The position numbers and the translations under genes are program-made. From Cryobacterium psychrotolerans (lineage in GTDB: Bacteria > Actinomycetota > Actinomycetes > Actinomycetales > Microbacteriaceae), in assembly GCF_900101115.1 (NCBI RefSeq), contig NZ_FNFU01000001.1, positions 309,715-373,714 of the forward strand: a DNA stretch of 64,000 bases. Direction: 5' to 3'. Within the stretch, counting starts at the first letter, position 1. Every line of letters begins with the position of its first letter. The notes under the pieces are model-generated. The model did no database searches, was not told the DNA's origin, and saw only the letters and a list, made by a program, of their open reading frames with translations. Below are positions 1-8,994 of the stretch, one piece after another.

Positions 1-1
1 C

Positions 2-1129
2 ATTCCCCCCGGCATCCGGCTCGCAGGGGCGTGGTCGTGGCGCCTGCTGGCCATCGCGGGAGCGGCCGCCGTCCTCATCTTCCTGATCATCCAGCTGCGG
101 CTCATCGTCATCCCGCTGCTGGTCGCCGTGCTGGTCTCGGCCCTCCTGGTTCCGTTCGTGTCCTTCCTGGTCCGCCACCGGTGGCCGAGGGGCCTCTCCG
201 TCGCGCTCGCCCTGCTGGGCACCCTGGCGGTCGTCGGGGGACTCATCGCACTCGCGGCCTCGCAGATCGCCGCCGGGTCCTCTGACCTGACCCAGAGGTT
301 CGAGGCGTCGGTCGAGAAGCTGAAGGCCGCGCTGCTCGCGTCGCCGCTGCAGCTCACCGAGAGCCAGCTCAACGACTACCTCGACCAGGCGAATCAGGCA
401 ATCCAGTCCGACAGCCAGGTCTTCATCACCGGCGCGTTGTCCGTGGGGTCCTCGGTCGGGCATCTCGTTGCGGGGTTCCTGTTGGCCCTGTTCAGCCTGC
501 TGTTCATCCTGATCGACGGGAAGGGCATCTGGGACTGGATCGTGCGGATCTTCCCCCGCCGTGCCCGCGCCGCCGTCGACGGGGCCGGCATCGCCGGCTG
601 GTCGACCCTGGGCAACTTCGCCAAGGTGCAGATCCTGGTGGCCTCGATCGACGCGGTCGGAATCGGCGTCGGCGCCGCCCTGCTCGGCGTGCCGTTGGCC
701 GTCCCGATCGGCATCCTCGTCTTCCTCGGCTCGTTCATCCCGATCGTCGGAGCCGTGGCCACCGGAATCGTCGCCGTGATCATCGCCCTCCTTTTCAACG
801 GCCCCGGCTACGCCCTGGCCATGCTCGGCGTCGTTCTGCTCGTCCAGCAGGTCGAAGGGCATGTGCTGCAGCCCCTGATCATGGGAACCGCCGTCAAGGT
901 GCACCCGCTCGCCGTCGTGCTCGCCGTCGGTGCCGGGTCGTTGCTCGCCGGCATCCCGGGCGCACTCTTCGCCGTGCCGGTGGCCGCGGTGCTCAACGTG
1001 ATGACCAACTACATTCACAGCGGCGTCTGGCGCGCCGTTCCGCCGCCCGCGGGCGACCTGCTCGGTTCTCCGCTCTGGCAGACGGTGCCGCGCCGCCCAG
1101 GATTCCGCCGAACGGAGAACCCCGAATGA
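2..1129 (+). CDS. AI-2E family transporter (5' end outside window)
   Basis: The frame is open from position 2, so the N-terminus lies left of the window and 375 residues are visible. The protein is a polytopic membrane protein: a hydrophobic pair at the visible N-terminus, a polar stretch with an amphipathic segment rich in Gln/Asn (around positions 290-420), then several hydrophobic segments including the glycine-rich LGSFIPIVGA motif typical of the AI-2E/UPF0118 (PerM/TqsA) family. The family exports small molecules or acts as a Na+(Li+)/H+ antiporter; the substrate here cannot be told. The GTG at 128 is internal to the first membrane region and is not the real start. The stop overlaps the start of the next gene by ATGA, suggesting translational coupling. 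Confidence 0.85.
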   Translation: MPPGIRLAGAWSWRLLAIAGAAAVLIFLIIQLRLIVIPLLVAVLVSALLVPFVSFLVRHRWPRGLSVALALLGTLAVVGGLIALAASQIAAGSSDLTQRFEASVEKLKAALLASPLQLTESQLNDYLDQANQAIQSDSQVFITGALSVGSSVGHLVAGFLLALFSLLFILIDGKGIWDWIVRIFPRRARAAVDGAGIAGWSTLGNFAKVQILVASIDAVGIGVGAALLGVPLAVPIGILVFLGSFIPIVGAVATGIVAVIIALLFNGPGYALAMLGVVLLVQQVEGHVLQPLIMGTAVKVHPLAVVLAVGAGSLLAGIPGALFAVPVAAVLNVMTNYIHSGVWRAVPPPAGDLLGSPLWQTVPRRPGFRRTENPE

Positions 1130-2361
1130 CCAGTGTTTCCCTCGTTGGGCCCAGCCTGGCCGACTTCGAAGCGGCGCGAGCGGTGGTCGCGCGCGTCGCC
1201 GATGTGACGCCGATGGAGAGCTCACGCTACCTTGCGACCATCCTGGGCGCACCGGTGTTCCTCAAGTGCGAGAACCTGCAGCGCACCGGATCCTACAAGA
1301 TCCGCGGCGCGTACAACCGGCTCTCCAAGCTCACCGACGAGGAGAAGGCCCGCGGCGTCGTGGCGGCGTCGGCCGGCAACCACGCCCAGGGCGTCGCGTT
1401 CGCGGCCAGGGAACTGGGCATCAAGGCGACGATCTTCATGCCGGTCGGCGTGGCCCTGCCGAAGCTCCAGGCCACCCGCGACTACGGCGCCGACGTCATC
1501 CTCCGCGGGCACACCGTGTCCGAGCCGCTGATGGCCGCCGCCGCCTACGCCGCCGAGACCGGCGCGATCCTGATCCCGCCCTTCGACCACGTGGATGTCG
1601 TGACCGGGCAGGGCACCCTCGGCCTCGAGATCCTCGACCAGGTCCCCGATCTTGCCACGATCATCGTCCCCATCGGCGGGGGCGGACTCATCTCCGGCGT
1701 CGCCAGCGCGCTCAAGCAGCGAGCCGCTCAGGACGGGCGCGTCATCCGCGTCATCGGCGTGCAGGCGGCCAACGCGGCGGCCTACCCGGCCTCCCTCGAG
1801 GCCGGCGAGGCCGTCGAGGTCACCATCCTGCCGACGATCGCCGACGGGATCGCCGTCGCGAGGCCGGGCCTGCTCAACTTCGAGATCATCCGCGACGTCG
1901 TGGACGAGATCGTCACGGTCAGCGAGGACGACATCGCCCGGGCCCTCCTGGTGCTGATGGAGCGCGCCAAACTGGTGGTCGAACCGGCCGGGGCCGTCGC
2001 GGTGGCGGCCCTCCTCGCCGGCAAGGTCACCGCGTCGGGGCCGACCGTCGCCATCCTCTCCGGAGGCAACATCGACCCGCTTCTCATGCAGCGCGTGATC
2101 AGCCACGGGCTTGCCGCATCGGGGCGCTACCTCACCCTGCGGATCATGCTGCCCGACCGTCCGGGCCAGCTCGCGCGGATCGCCGAACTGCTCGCCGAGG
2201 CGCAGGCCAACGTGATCGAAGTGCTGCACACCCGCCATGGCGTGAGCATGCAGCTGAGTGAGGTGGAACTGGACATCAGCGTCGAGACGCGCGGGCCGGA
2301 GCACGGCAAGCACGTCCTCGACCTGCTGCGGTCCGCGGGCTACGACCCCCAGACCGACTGA
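1126..2361 (+). CDS. ilvA: threonine ammonia-lyase (threonine dehydratase)
   Basis: 411 residues. It is a PLP fold-type II enzyme converting threonine to 2-oxobutanoate and ammonia, the entry to isoleucine synthesis or threonine catabolism. The PLP lysine is K58 in the motif GSYKIRGA, and the phosphate-binding glycine loop GGGGLISG lies near residue 185. The C-terminal 75 residues or so (LRIMLPDRPGQLARIAELLA) form a single ACT-like domain, the arrangement of the short biosynthetic/catabolic form rather than the two-ACT E. coli IlvA. The ATG overlaps the preceding stop. Whether it is feedback-inhibited by isoleucine cannot be read from sequence. Confidence 0.93.
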   Translation: MTSVSLVGPSLADFEAARAVVARVADVTPMESSRYLATILGAPVFLKCENLQRTGSYKIRGAYNRLSKLTDEEKARGVVAASAGNHAQGVAFAARELGIKATIFMPVGVALPKLQATRDYGADVILRGHTVSEPLMAAAAYAAETGAILIPPFDHVDVVTGQGTLGLEILDQVPDLATIIVPIGGGGLISGVASALKQRAAQDGRVIRVIGVQAANAAAYPASLEAGEAVEVTILPTIADGIAVARPGLLNFEIIRDVVDEIVTVSEDDIARALLVLMERAKLVVEPAGAVAVAALLAGKVTASGPTVAILSGGNIDPLLMQRVISHGLAASGRYLTLRIMLPDRPGQLARIAELLAEAQANVIEVLHTRHGVSMQLSEVELDISVETRGPEHGKHVLDLLRSAGYDPQTD

Positions 2362-2365
2362 CGGG

Positions 2366-2857
2366 CTAGTTGCCGGTCCAGGTTTCGACGAGGGAGATCA
2401 GCACGGTGATCTCCTTGCCGCTCGGGGTCTCGTAGGTCGTCGACGCGCCGACGCTGAGGCCGATGATCGCCAGGCCCAGCGGGCTCTGTTCGCTGTAGAC
2501 GTCGAGGTCGCTGTCGCCGGCGATTTCACGGCTGCCGATCAGGAAGCGGCTCTCGTCGCCGGCAATGATCGCGGTGATGACGGTGCCCGGCTCGACGACG
2601 CCGTGGCTCTCGGGGGCACTGCCGACCTCGGCCGTGCGCAGCAGCAGGGTGAGGGTGCGGATGCGCGCCTCCATCTTGCCCTGCTCCTCCTTGGCGGCGT
2701 GGTAGCCGGCGTTCTCCTTGAGGTCGCCTTCTTCGCGCGCCGATTCGATCTTCTTGGCGATGTCATCGCGGCCGATGGTGCTGAGCGTGTGCAGCTCCGC
2801 AGCGAGGCGGTCGTAGGCCTCCTGGGTCAGCCAGGTGACAGTTGTGGGGGTCGTCAC
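2366..2857 (-). CDS. greA: transcription elongation factor GreA
   Basis: 163 residues, the normal GreA length. The N-terminal coiled coil carries the acidic tip EGDLKENAGYHAAKEEQ, whose Asp and Glu reach through the RNA polymerase secondary channel to stimulate transcript cleavage. The C-terminal FKBP-like domain contains SPLGLAIIG. GreA rescues backtracked polymerase. It is convergent with ilvA, with only four bases between the two stops. The start ATG is preceded by GGAGAG. Confidence 0.95.
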   Translation of the reverse strand: MTTPTTVTWLTQEAYDRLAAELHTLSTIGRDDIAKKIESAREEGDLKENAGYHAAKEEQGKMEARIRTLTLLLRTAEVGSAPESHGVVEPGTVITAIIAGDESRFLIGSREIAGDSDLDVYSEQSPLGLAIIGLSVGASTTYETPSGKEITVLISLVETWTGN

Positions 2858-2954
2858 GGATGCTCTCCTTCAGTGCACTCGGCCCGCGGAATTGGTCTTC
2901 ACCGGGGGATATAGGGGTCGCCCCGACGATTACCGTCAGGGCGAATACGTCAGT

Positions 2955-3374
2955 CTAGGTCAGCCAGCAACGGTAAATCAAACCCGTGTTGCTTAATTCC
3001 GTCGTGCGTACAATCTCCGTGACCGAGCGGGTGTAGCGGTCGGAGGGCGGAAGGTCAACGACCTTCCAGCCCACGATGGTGAAGTTTTCGTTCAACGCCT
3101 CGACGGCGCAACTGGCCGCGGTTCCCGTCGGCATCGACACCTCGAAGGTCACGCTGACGCTGTGCTCGTCGATGATGCTGTGCGCGGTGTCGCGCGCTTC
3201 GATCAGCGGTTTGGTCCCGTCCAGGCCGGCCCAGATGACCCAGGAGCCCAGGACGAGCGCGAAGGCGCCGGCCACGATCCAGAGGATGCGGCGGTCGCGG
3301 ACGCGCCGGTTCGGCGTGCGCCCGTACCGAGCGTCGAGGCTGGCGTTCACGGCCTCCGGGGACTCCACACTCAC
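2955..3374 (-). CDS. DUF4307 family membrane-anchored protein
   Basis: 139 residues if the GTG at 3374 is used; a second GTG at 3368 is possible. A GGAG lies four bases upstream of the first. The frame stays open much further upstream, but that part is antisense to mca and is rejected. The N-terminus is cytoplasmic and basic (RYGRTPNRRVRDRR), followed by one hydrophobic segment (ILWIVAGAFALVLGSWVIW) and an extracytoplasmic domain with two cysteines. This is the actinobacterial DUF4307 pattern, and the gene is divergent from mca as in many relatives. Function unknown. Confidence 0.8.
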   Translation of the reverse strand: MSVESPEAVNASLDARYGRTPNRRVRDRRILWIVAGAFALVLGSWVIWAGLDGTKPLIEARDTAHSIIDEHSVSVTFEVSMPTGTAASCAVEALNENFTIVGWKVVDLPPSDRYTRSVTEIVRTTELSNTGLIYRCWLT

Positions 3375-3443
3375 GCGACTCCACACTCTTGTTTCAACGA
3401 TTAGTCTTGTACTCAAGGTTATCCGCCATTCCTGAGGAGTTTT

Positions 3444-4307
3444 GTGACGCTGCGACTGTTGGCGGTCCACGCCCATCCCGACGACGAGTCGAGCAAGGGC
3501 GCGGCGACCTACGCCCATTACCGAAGCCGGGGCGTGCAGGTGCTCATCGTGAGCTGTACCGGGGGCGAGCGGGGCAGCATCCTCAATGAGGCGCTGGTCG
3601 GCAATCCGATGGCCGAACGCGACATGGCCGGGCTCCGCCGCCGGGAAATGGCCGAGGCGCAGGCTCACCTCGGCGTGGAGCACCGCTGGCTGGGTTATCA
3701 GGATTCCGGCATGAACGATGACGGCTCGGTGCCCGCGCACTCGTTCGCCGACATCCCCGTGCAGATCTCCGCGGAGCCGCTCGTGCACGTGATCCGCGAG
3801 TTCCGTCCACAGGTGCTGATCACCTACGACGAGAACGGCGGCTACCCGCACCCGGACCACATCCGAACCCACGAGGTGTCGCTCGAGGCCTACCGGGCCG
3901 CCTCCGACGGGGGCCGGTACCCGGAGGCCGGTGCCCCCTGGCAGATCGACAAGCTCTACTACGACCGCATCTTCAACCTGGAGCGCATAGACGCGATGTT
4001 CCTGGAGCTGAGCGTGAAGGAGCCGGACTCCCCGCTTCTCGAGCCGCTCGGTGCGGCCAGGGACTGGATGAAGGATTACCCCAAACTGGCCACGACGCAC
4101 GTGCCGGTCGGCGACTTCCTCGAGGCCAGGGACGCCGCGTTGAAGTCGCACGCGAGCCAGGTTTCGCCCACCAGCAGCTTCTTCTTCTGGCCCAATGACC
4201 TCATCCGCGAGGCCTGGCCGTTCGAGGACTTCCAGCTCGTCGAATCGAAAGTGGACACCGTCATGCCCGAATCCGACCTCTTCTCCGGTGTGAAGGACGT
4301 GTCGTGA
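3444..4307 (+). CDS. mca: mycothiol S-conjugate amidase
   Basis: 287 residues. It hydrolyses the amide bond of mycothiol S-conjugates, releasing a mercapturic acid for export and GlcN-inositol for recycling. The N-terminus has the PIG-L/LmbE zinc motif AHPDDE (H11, D13, D14), followed by SSKGA, which separates Mca from the deacetylase MshB. The second zinc motif YPHPDH is at residues 134-139. The start GTG is preceded by GAGGAG. It implies that the organism makes mycothiol, so it is an actinobacterium. The stop overlaps the start of the next small gene. Confidence 0.94.
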   Translation: MTLRLLAVHAHPDDESSKGAATYAHYRSRGVQVLIVSCTGGERGSILNEALVGNPMAERDMAGLRRREMAEAQAHLGVEHRWLGYQDSGMNDDGSVPAHSFADIPVQISAEPLVHVIREFRPQVLITYDENGGYPHPDHIRTHEVSLEAYRAASDGGRYPEAGAPWQIDKLYYDRIFNLERIDAMFLELSVKEPDSPLLEPLGAARDWMKDYPKLATTHVPVGDFLEARDAALKSHASQVSPTSSFFFWPNDLIREAWPFEDFQLVESKVDTVMPESDLFSGVKDVS

Positions 4308-4558
4308 ACGTGCTCTTCGCCCCCCTGCTCGTCGATTTCGTGCTCGCGAGCACCCCGGAGCCGGAATTCAACCCCGACACGGTCACCCCTGGCGCCTGGG
4401 GCTTCGCGGCGATCTTCCTCGTCGCCGTCGCCACGCTGCTGCTCGGGCTGGACATGGCCCGCCGAGTCCGGCGCACGACCTACCGCGCGCAGGTGCAGGA
4501 AAAGCTGGAAGCCGAGGCGGCGGCCAGGGACGCCGGCGACCGCGACCGCCCGGAGTAA
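4304..4558 (+). CDS. small membrane protein downstream of mca
   Basis: 84 residues, starting at a GTG that overlaps the mca stop (GTGA), so probably co-translated with it. The N-terminal half is weakly hydrophobic, with one clear membrane segment (WGFAAIFLVAVATLLLGLDM). A short basic, then acidic, cytoplasmic tail follows (RRVRRTTYRAQVQEKLEAEAAARDAGDRDRPE). A small membrane protein next to mca is common in Actinobacteria. No enzymatic motif; function unknown. Confidence 0.75.
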   Translation: MNVLFAPLLVDFVLASTPEPEFNPDTVTPGAWGFAAIFLVAVATLLLGLDMARRVRRTTYRAQVQEKLEAEAAARDAGDRDRPE

Positions 4559-4574
4559 CCGCGAGCGCCTCGGG

Positions 4575-5342
4575 TCAGGGGTAGAGCGGGTGCGTGGCGA
4601 TCATCACGATGGCCACCCAATGGCAGAGGAACGCCAGCACGGTGAGCGTGTGGAAGATCTCGTGGAATCCGAACACGCCCGGAACCGGGTTGGGCTTCTT
4701 CAGGCCGTAGACCACGGCGCCGATGCTGTAGAAGATGCCGCCGACCAGGATGAGCGTCATCATGACGGGGTCTGCCCGGAAGAAGTCGCCGATGAAGATC
4801 AGCGCGCCGTAGCCCAGCAACAGGTACAGCGGAACGTAGAGCCAGCGTGGCGCGGTAATCCAGAAGACGCGGAACGCGATGCCGAGAATCGCGCCGCTCC
4901 ACACCAGCCAGAGCAGCAGCGTCGCCTTTTCGGGCGGCAGGGAGAGCACCGTGATCGGGGTGTACGAGCCCGCGATCAGCAGGAAGATGTTGGCGTGGTC
5001 GATGCGCTTGAGGATGACCTTCGTGCGCGGCTGCCAGTCGAAGCGGTGGTAGAGCGCCGAGTTGCCGAACAGCAGCATGGAGGTGGCGACGAAGACGGCT
5101 GAGCTCCACGTGGCCGCCGGACCCTCGGCGAGCACGAGCAGGATGATCCCGGCGACGATGGTGACCGGGAATGTGCCGGCGTGGATCCAGCCCCGCCAGG
5201 TCGGACGGAGGTCTTCCGGTCGCGGTTCGTCCTCTTCGAGGAGCGGCAGGTTAGCGATCTCCTGCTCGGCGTCCTTCTCGGCGTCGTCGGGAAGGCCTGC
5301 GCCGTCCCGGTGCTGTGCGTCTTTGGAGTGCTCTGCGGCCAT
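4575..5342 (-). CDS. trhA: hemolysin III family (PAQR-type) membrane protein
   Basis: 255 residues from the ATG at 5342; the open frame further upstream is antisense to uppS and is discarded. The first 55 residues or so are a charged cytoplasmic tail (DAEKDAEQEIANLPLLEEDEPRPED). Seven hydrophobic segments follow, carrying the hemolysin III/PAQR motifs SALYHRFDW and, near the C-terminus, GFHEIFHTLTVLAFLCHWVA, whose histidines probably bind a metal. Bacterial members (TrhA) affect membrane fluidity or lipid homeostasis; haemolytic activity should not be assumed. Convergent with the mca operon, divergent from uppS. Confidence 0.87.
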   Translation of the reverse strand: MAAEHSKDAQHRDGAGLPDDAEKDAEQEIANLPLLEEDEPRPEDLRPTWRGWIHAGTFPVTIVAGIILLVLAEGPAATWSSAVFVATSMLLFGNSALYHRFDWQPRTKVILKRIDHANIFLLIAGSYTPITVLSLPPEKATLLLWLVWSGAILGIAFRVFWITAPRWLYVPLYLLLGYGALIFIGDFFRADPVMMTLILVGGIFYSIGAVVYGLKKPNPVPGVFGFHEIFHTLTVLAFLCHWVAIVMIATHPLYP

Positions 5343-5411
5343 GCAGCCAGAATACGGCAGTCGACGGGCCGGGCTTGCCGCTCCCGGAGCGGAGTGGGCT
5401 AGCGTGACTGT

Positions 5412-6197
5412 GTGCAGAATCGGCGAATACCCCTGGGGCGTGACTTCCTCTACAGCGTGTACCAGCGTCGGCTCCGGCGCAGCCTGTCGCCGAGCCAGCT
5501 TCCCCGCCACGTGGCCATGATCATCGATGGAAACCGGCGCTGGGCCAAACAGCTGGGCTTCGATTCTGCCGCGCACGGGCACCGGGCCGGCGCCGCCAAG
5601 ATGCGCGAGTTCCTCGAGTGGTGTGACGACCTGGGCATCTCCGTGGTCACCCTGTACCTCTTGTCGGCCGACAACCTCACCCAGCGGCCCAGCGAGGAAC
5701 TCGCGGACCTGGTCGAGATCATCGCCGAACTGGCCGAGGAACTCTCCCACTACCGCAACTGGCGCGTGCAGCAGGTTGGCTCCAGGGACAAGCTCCCCGA
5801 GCCGCTTGTGGCGGCGCTGGAGGCCGCCGAGGCGCGTACGGTGGGCAACAAGGGGCTGCACATCAACCTGGCCGTCGGCTACGGCGGAAGAACCGAGATC
5901 ACCGACGCGATGCGGAGCATCGTCGCCACCCACCTCGCGCACGGCGGCAGGCTCGAGGACCTGGCCGAGACGCTCACCCCCGAACTCATCGGGCAGCACC
6001 TGTACACCGGCGGGCAGCCGGACCCGGAGCTCGTGATCCGCACCTCGGGGGAGCAGCGGCTCAGCGACTTCATGCTCTGGCAGAGCGCGCACAGCGAGTT
6101 CTACTTCGTCGAGGCACTCGGGCCGGACCTGCGCGAGGTGGACTTCCTGCGGGCCCTGCGAGATTTCGCCAAGCGGCAGCGCCGTTTCGGAGGTTAG
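5412..6197 (+). CDS. uppS: isoprenyl transferase (polyprenyl diphosphate synthase)
   Basis: 261 residues. A cis-prenyltransferase that extends an allylic diphosphate with isopentenyl diphosphate to make the polyprenyl carrier used in cell-wall synthesis. The catalytic aspartate D39 is in AMIIDGNRRWA; the C-terminal signatures RTSGEQRLSDFMLWQSAHSE and FVEALGPDLREVDFLRALRDF are intact. Actinobacteria often carry two paralogues (short Z-farnesyl and long-chain); sequence alone does not say which this is. Start GTG with a short leader. Divergent from trhA by 69 bp. Confidence 0.93.
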   Translation: MQNRRIPLGRDFLYSVYQRRLRRSLSPSQLPRHVAMIIDGNRRWAKQLGFDSAAHGHRAGAAKMREFLEWCDDLGISVVTLYLLSADNLTQRPSEELADLVEIIAELAEELSHYRNWRVQQVGSRDKLPEPLVAALEAAEARTVGNKGLHINLAVGYGGRTEITDAMRSIVATHLAHGGRLEDLAETLTPELIGQHLYTGGQPDPELVIRTSGEQRLSDFMLWQSAHSEFYFVEALGPDLREVDFLRALRDFAKRQRRFGG

Positions 6198-6225
6198 TGC
6201 AACAACGACCGGAAAGGACACGCAG

Positions 6226-7350
6226 GTGACCTCGCTTCAGCGCTTCATCGACGGATTCCTCGAGGACCCCGGCTACCTGGACTACGGGCGGGTCGGCCCG
6301 TTGGCGTCCGTCGTCGTCGCCGAAACCCTCGGTCAGACCGAGGTGCTCTCGCGCGCCCGGTTCGGCAGCCTCGACCACCTGATCGAGCAGGACGAACGGC
6401 TGCGCGCCGCCGTGGCCGCAGCGACCGGCTTCCGGGCCGACCAGGTCGTGTCCCAGCCCAACACGAGCACCGGGCTCATGCAGGCACTCTTCGGCCTGAC
6501 CGGCGACGTGCTGCTCTCGCCGCACGATTTCCCCAGCCTGCCCTTCGCCGCGGTGCGTGCGGCCGAGGCGCTGCACGTGGTCACCCCGCTCTGGCTCGAC
6601 GGTGAGCATGAGCGCGTGACGCCCGGCCTGGTCAGGGAACAACTCACCGCCACGACCGCCGCGGTGGCCGTGTGCCTGGTCGATGCCCGCACCGGCTATC
6701 GCACCGACCTCGAGGGCATCCGGCAAGTGATCGGAGACCGGCTGCTCATCGTCGATGCGATCCAGGGCTTCGGCGTCACGGATGCCCCGTACGAGGTCGC
6801 CGATGTCGTCGCGTCCGGCGGTCAGAAGTGGGCCCGCGCGGGCTGGGGCACCGGCTTCCTCGCGCTCAGCGACCGCGCCGTCGAGATGCTCACCCCGGTG
6901 TTTTCCGGGTTCAGCGGCACGGACTCGCCGGACCTGCCCTGGGACGAGGTCCTGCCGCCCGGCTGCGGCGCGGGCGCGTTCCAGATCAGCAACCCGGACA
7001 GCTCGGCCCAGGCTCGATTCGCCGCAGCGCTCGAGGAGATCACCGCGGTGGGAGTGGCCGGGATCGAGGCCGCCGTCACCGAGAATGTCACGCGACTGAT
7101 CGACCTCGCCGATGAATTCTCAGTCCCGCTCGCGTCGTCGCGGGACGAACGCGAACGCGCGGGCATCATCGTGCTCGAGCCAATGGCCGAGCAGCTCACG
7201 CTGCTCACCGCGGCGCTGTACAACCACGGTGTGACGGCGACGACGAGGGGCGGCCGGGTGCGGCTGAGCGTGCACGCGGCGCTATCGCCGGAGACCATCG
7301 AGATGTTGCGGGCCGCGTTCACGTCCTACTCCACCGCGGCCAGCTACTGA
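6226..7350 (+). CDS. aminotransferase class V-fold PLP enzyme
   Basis: 374 residues, starting at GTG 6226 with GGAAAGGA upstream. The fold is that of class V aminotransferases/cysteine desulfurases. The phosphate-contact segment QPNTSTGLMQALFGL is near residue 79. The PLP aspartate is in IVDAIQGFG, and the Schiff-base lysine is K201 in SGGQKWARAGWG. The C-terminal domain ends with RVRLSVHAALSPETI. The catalytic cysteine loop of desulfurases is not evident. It could be a kynureninase-like or other small-molecule PLP enzyme; substrate unknown. It follows uppS by 28 bp, so the two may share a transcript. Confidence 0.82.
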   Translation: MTSLQRFIDGFLEDPGYLDYGRVGPLASVVVAETLGQTEVLSRARFGSLDHLIEQDERLRAAVAAATGFRADQVVSQPNTSTGLMQALFGLTGDVLLSPHDFPSLPFAAVRAAEALHVVTPLWLDGEHERVTPGLVREQLTATTAAVAVCLVDARTGYRTDLEGIRQVIGDRLLIVDAIQGFGVTDAPYEVADVVASGGQKWARAGWGTGFLALSDRAVEMLTPVFSGFSGTDSPDLPWDEVLPPGCGAGAFQISNPDSSAQARFAAALEEITAVGVAGIEAAVTENVTRLIDLADEFSVPLASSRDERERAGIIVLEPMAEQLTLLTAALYNHGVTATTRGGRVRLSVHAALSPETIEMLRAAFTSYSTAASY

Positions 7351-7559
7351 CCCTCCCGAGGCGGCGCGGTACCCCCCGAATGTGACCGGTGGGTGACGGC
7401 AGGCGTGTCGCTCTTCCCTTTGCCGCCCGGGGGACGTAGCGTCATCCACATCAGGTATGGCGCCTGATCGAGACGGCCACATAAGTACGGCTCGAGAACC
7501 GCTCGTGGCCAGCTCGCCAATGGAATCCGCGCCCGTCATGGGCGTGGGGGGGAGTGGTT
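7351..7559 (+). other. 209-nt leader upstream of phoH with several short hairpins
   Basis: No gene is seen here. The stretch can form at least three short stems: TCAGG/CCTGA (7451-7455 with 7463-7467), GGCCAC/GTGGCC (7475-7480 with 7505-7510), and CGCCC/GGGCG near 7528-7542 just before the ribosome binding site. It may be the 5' untranslated region of the phoH-like gene; no known riboswitch class was recognised. Confidence 0.35.
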
Positions 7560-8909
7560 GTGACCGCTAATCAGACCGACCGGCGCAGTGCAGACCAGCC
7601 GGCGTCGCCCGTGAACCAGGCCGAACGCACCTACGTGCTGGACACCTCGGTGCTGTTGTCCGATCCGAAGGCGATCTTCGCCTTCGCCGAACACTCCGTT
7701 GTGCTCCCGGTCGTGGTGATCACCGAGCTGGAAGCCAAACGCAACGACCCCGAGATCGGGTACTTCGCGCGCCAGGCGCTCCGCAACCTCGACGAACTGC
7801 GGATGAAGTACGAGCGTCTCGACTTCCCGATCCCGGTCGGCGACGGCGGGACCCTCCGCGTCGAGTTGAACCACTCGAACATGTCGGTCCTGCCGTCCGG
7901 GCTGCAGCTGGGCGACAACGACTCCCGCATCCTCGCGGTCGCGATGAACCTGTCCAACGATGGGATGAACGTCACCGTCGTCTCGAAGGACCTCCCGCTG
8001 CGGGTGAAGGCGTCCTCGCTCGGCCTGGCAGCGGAAGAGTACCGGCACGAACTCGCCGTCGATTCCGGCTGGACCGGGATGGACGAGATCACCCTGAACG
8101 GGGCCCAGATCAACGAACTCTACGAGCACGAGGTGATGACGACCCGGCTTGTGCAGGACATGCCCGTCAACACGGGCCTGGTCATCCACTCGGAGCGCGG
8201 GTCCGCCCTCGGCCGGGTCACCGGCAGCGGCGAGCTCAAGCTCGTGCGCGGCGACCGCGACGTGTTCGGCCTGCACGGGCGCTCCGCCGAGCAGCGCCTG
8301 GCGATCGACCTTCTGCTCGACCCGAGCATCGGCATCCTTTCGCTGGGAGGTCGAGCGGGGACGGGGAAGTCGGCGCTCGCCCTCTGCGCCGGACTCGAGG
8401 CGGTGCTCGAGCGGCAGCAGCACCGCAAGATCATGGTGTTCCGGCCGCTCTACGCGGTCGGCGGCCAGGAACTCGGCTACCTGCCCGGCGACGCGAGCGA
8501 GAAGATGAACCCCTGGGGACAGGCGGTCTTCGACACGCTCGGAGCCCTCGTCTCGGAGAACGTGCTCGAAGAGGTCGTGGAGCGGGGGATCCTCGAGGTT
8601 TTGCCGCTCACGCACATTCGCGGGCGTTCGCTGCACGACGCGTTCGTGATCGTCGACGAGGCCCAGTCCCTGGAGCGGAACGTGCTGCTCACGGTGCTCA
8701 GCCGGATCGGGCAGAACTCGCGGGTGATCCTCACCCACGACGTCGCCCAGCGGGACAACCTTCGGGTGGGCCGCTTCGACGGTGTCGCGTCCGTGATCGA
8801 GACGCTCAAGGGGCATCCGCTCTTCGCCCACATGACGCTGACCCGCTCGGAGCGCAGCGCCATCGCGGCCCTGGTCACCGAGATGCTCGAGGGCAACGGC
8901 CCTTCCTGA
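7560..8909 (+). CDS. PhoH family protein with N-terminal PIN domain
   Basis: 449 residues from the GTG at 7560, chosen because GGAG at 7551-7554 is correctly spaced; a GTG at 7554 is in frame but sits on that site. Residues 18-150 are a PIN domain ([32 protein letters not shown], all with the acidic nuclease residues). The C-terminal half is a PhoH P-loop ATPase with Walker [13 protein letters not shown] (from residue 263) and Walker [11 protein letters not shown]. This PhoH2/YlaK-type architecture is linked to RNA unwinding and cleavage; in mycobacteria a related protein is part of a toxin-antitoxin pair, but no antitoxin gene is visible here. Confidence 0.92.
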   Translation: MTANQTDRRSADQPASPVNQAERTYVLDTSVLLSDPKAIFAFAEHSVVLPVVVITELEAKRNDPEIGYFARQALRNLDELRMKYERLDFPIPVGDGGTLRVELNHSNMSVLPSGLQLGDNDSRILAVAMNLSNDGMNVTVVSKDLPLRVKASSLGLAAEEYRHELAVDSGWTGMDEITLNGAQINELYEHEVMTTRLVQDMPVNTGLVIHSERGSALGRVTGSGELKLVRGDRDVFGLHGRSAEQRLAIDLLLDPSIGILSLGGRAGTGKSALALCAGLEAVLERQQHRKIMVFRPLYAVGGQELGYLPGDASEKMNPWGQAVFDTLGALVSENVLEEVVERGILEVLPLTHIRGRSLHDAFVIVDEAQSLERNVLLTVLSRIGQNSRVILTHDVAQRDNLRVGRFDGVASVIETLKGHPLFAHMTLTRSERSAIAALVTEMLEGNGPS

Positions 8910-8918
8910 CCGCCGAAA

Positions 8919-8976
8919 TTGACAGTTCCGGTCGAGTTTGCCCCGCGGAACAGGGCAACTCGACCGGAACTGTCAA
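8919..8976. repeat. palindromic repeat family A, copy 1 (probable bidirectional terminator)
   Basis: Two arms of about 24 nt (8919-8943 and 8953-8976) pair almost perfectly around a 9-nt loop; the core is CAGTTCCGGTCGAGTT and its complement. It lies between the convergent phoH and fumC genes. Related copies occur at 21473-21542 and 30903-30970. There is no U-tract, as is common for actinobacterial terminators. Confidence 0.8.
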
Positions 8977-8994
8977 ACTCGAGGGCTGGGCCGG

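Noticed and set aside
2955..4151. 398-codon reading of the DUF4307 gene
   Set aside because: The N-terminal 250 codons are antisense to mca; only the part from 3374 resembles a protein family.
3444..4307. mca as the deacetylase MshB
   Set aside because: The SSKGA segment after AHPDDE and the length are those of Mca; MshB has a different residue at the lysine.
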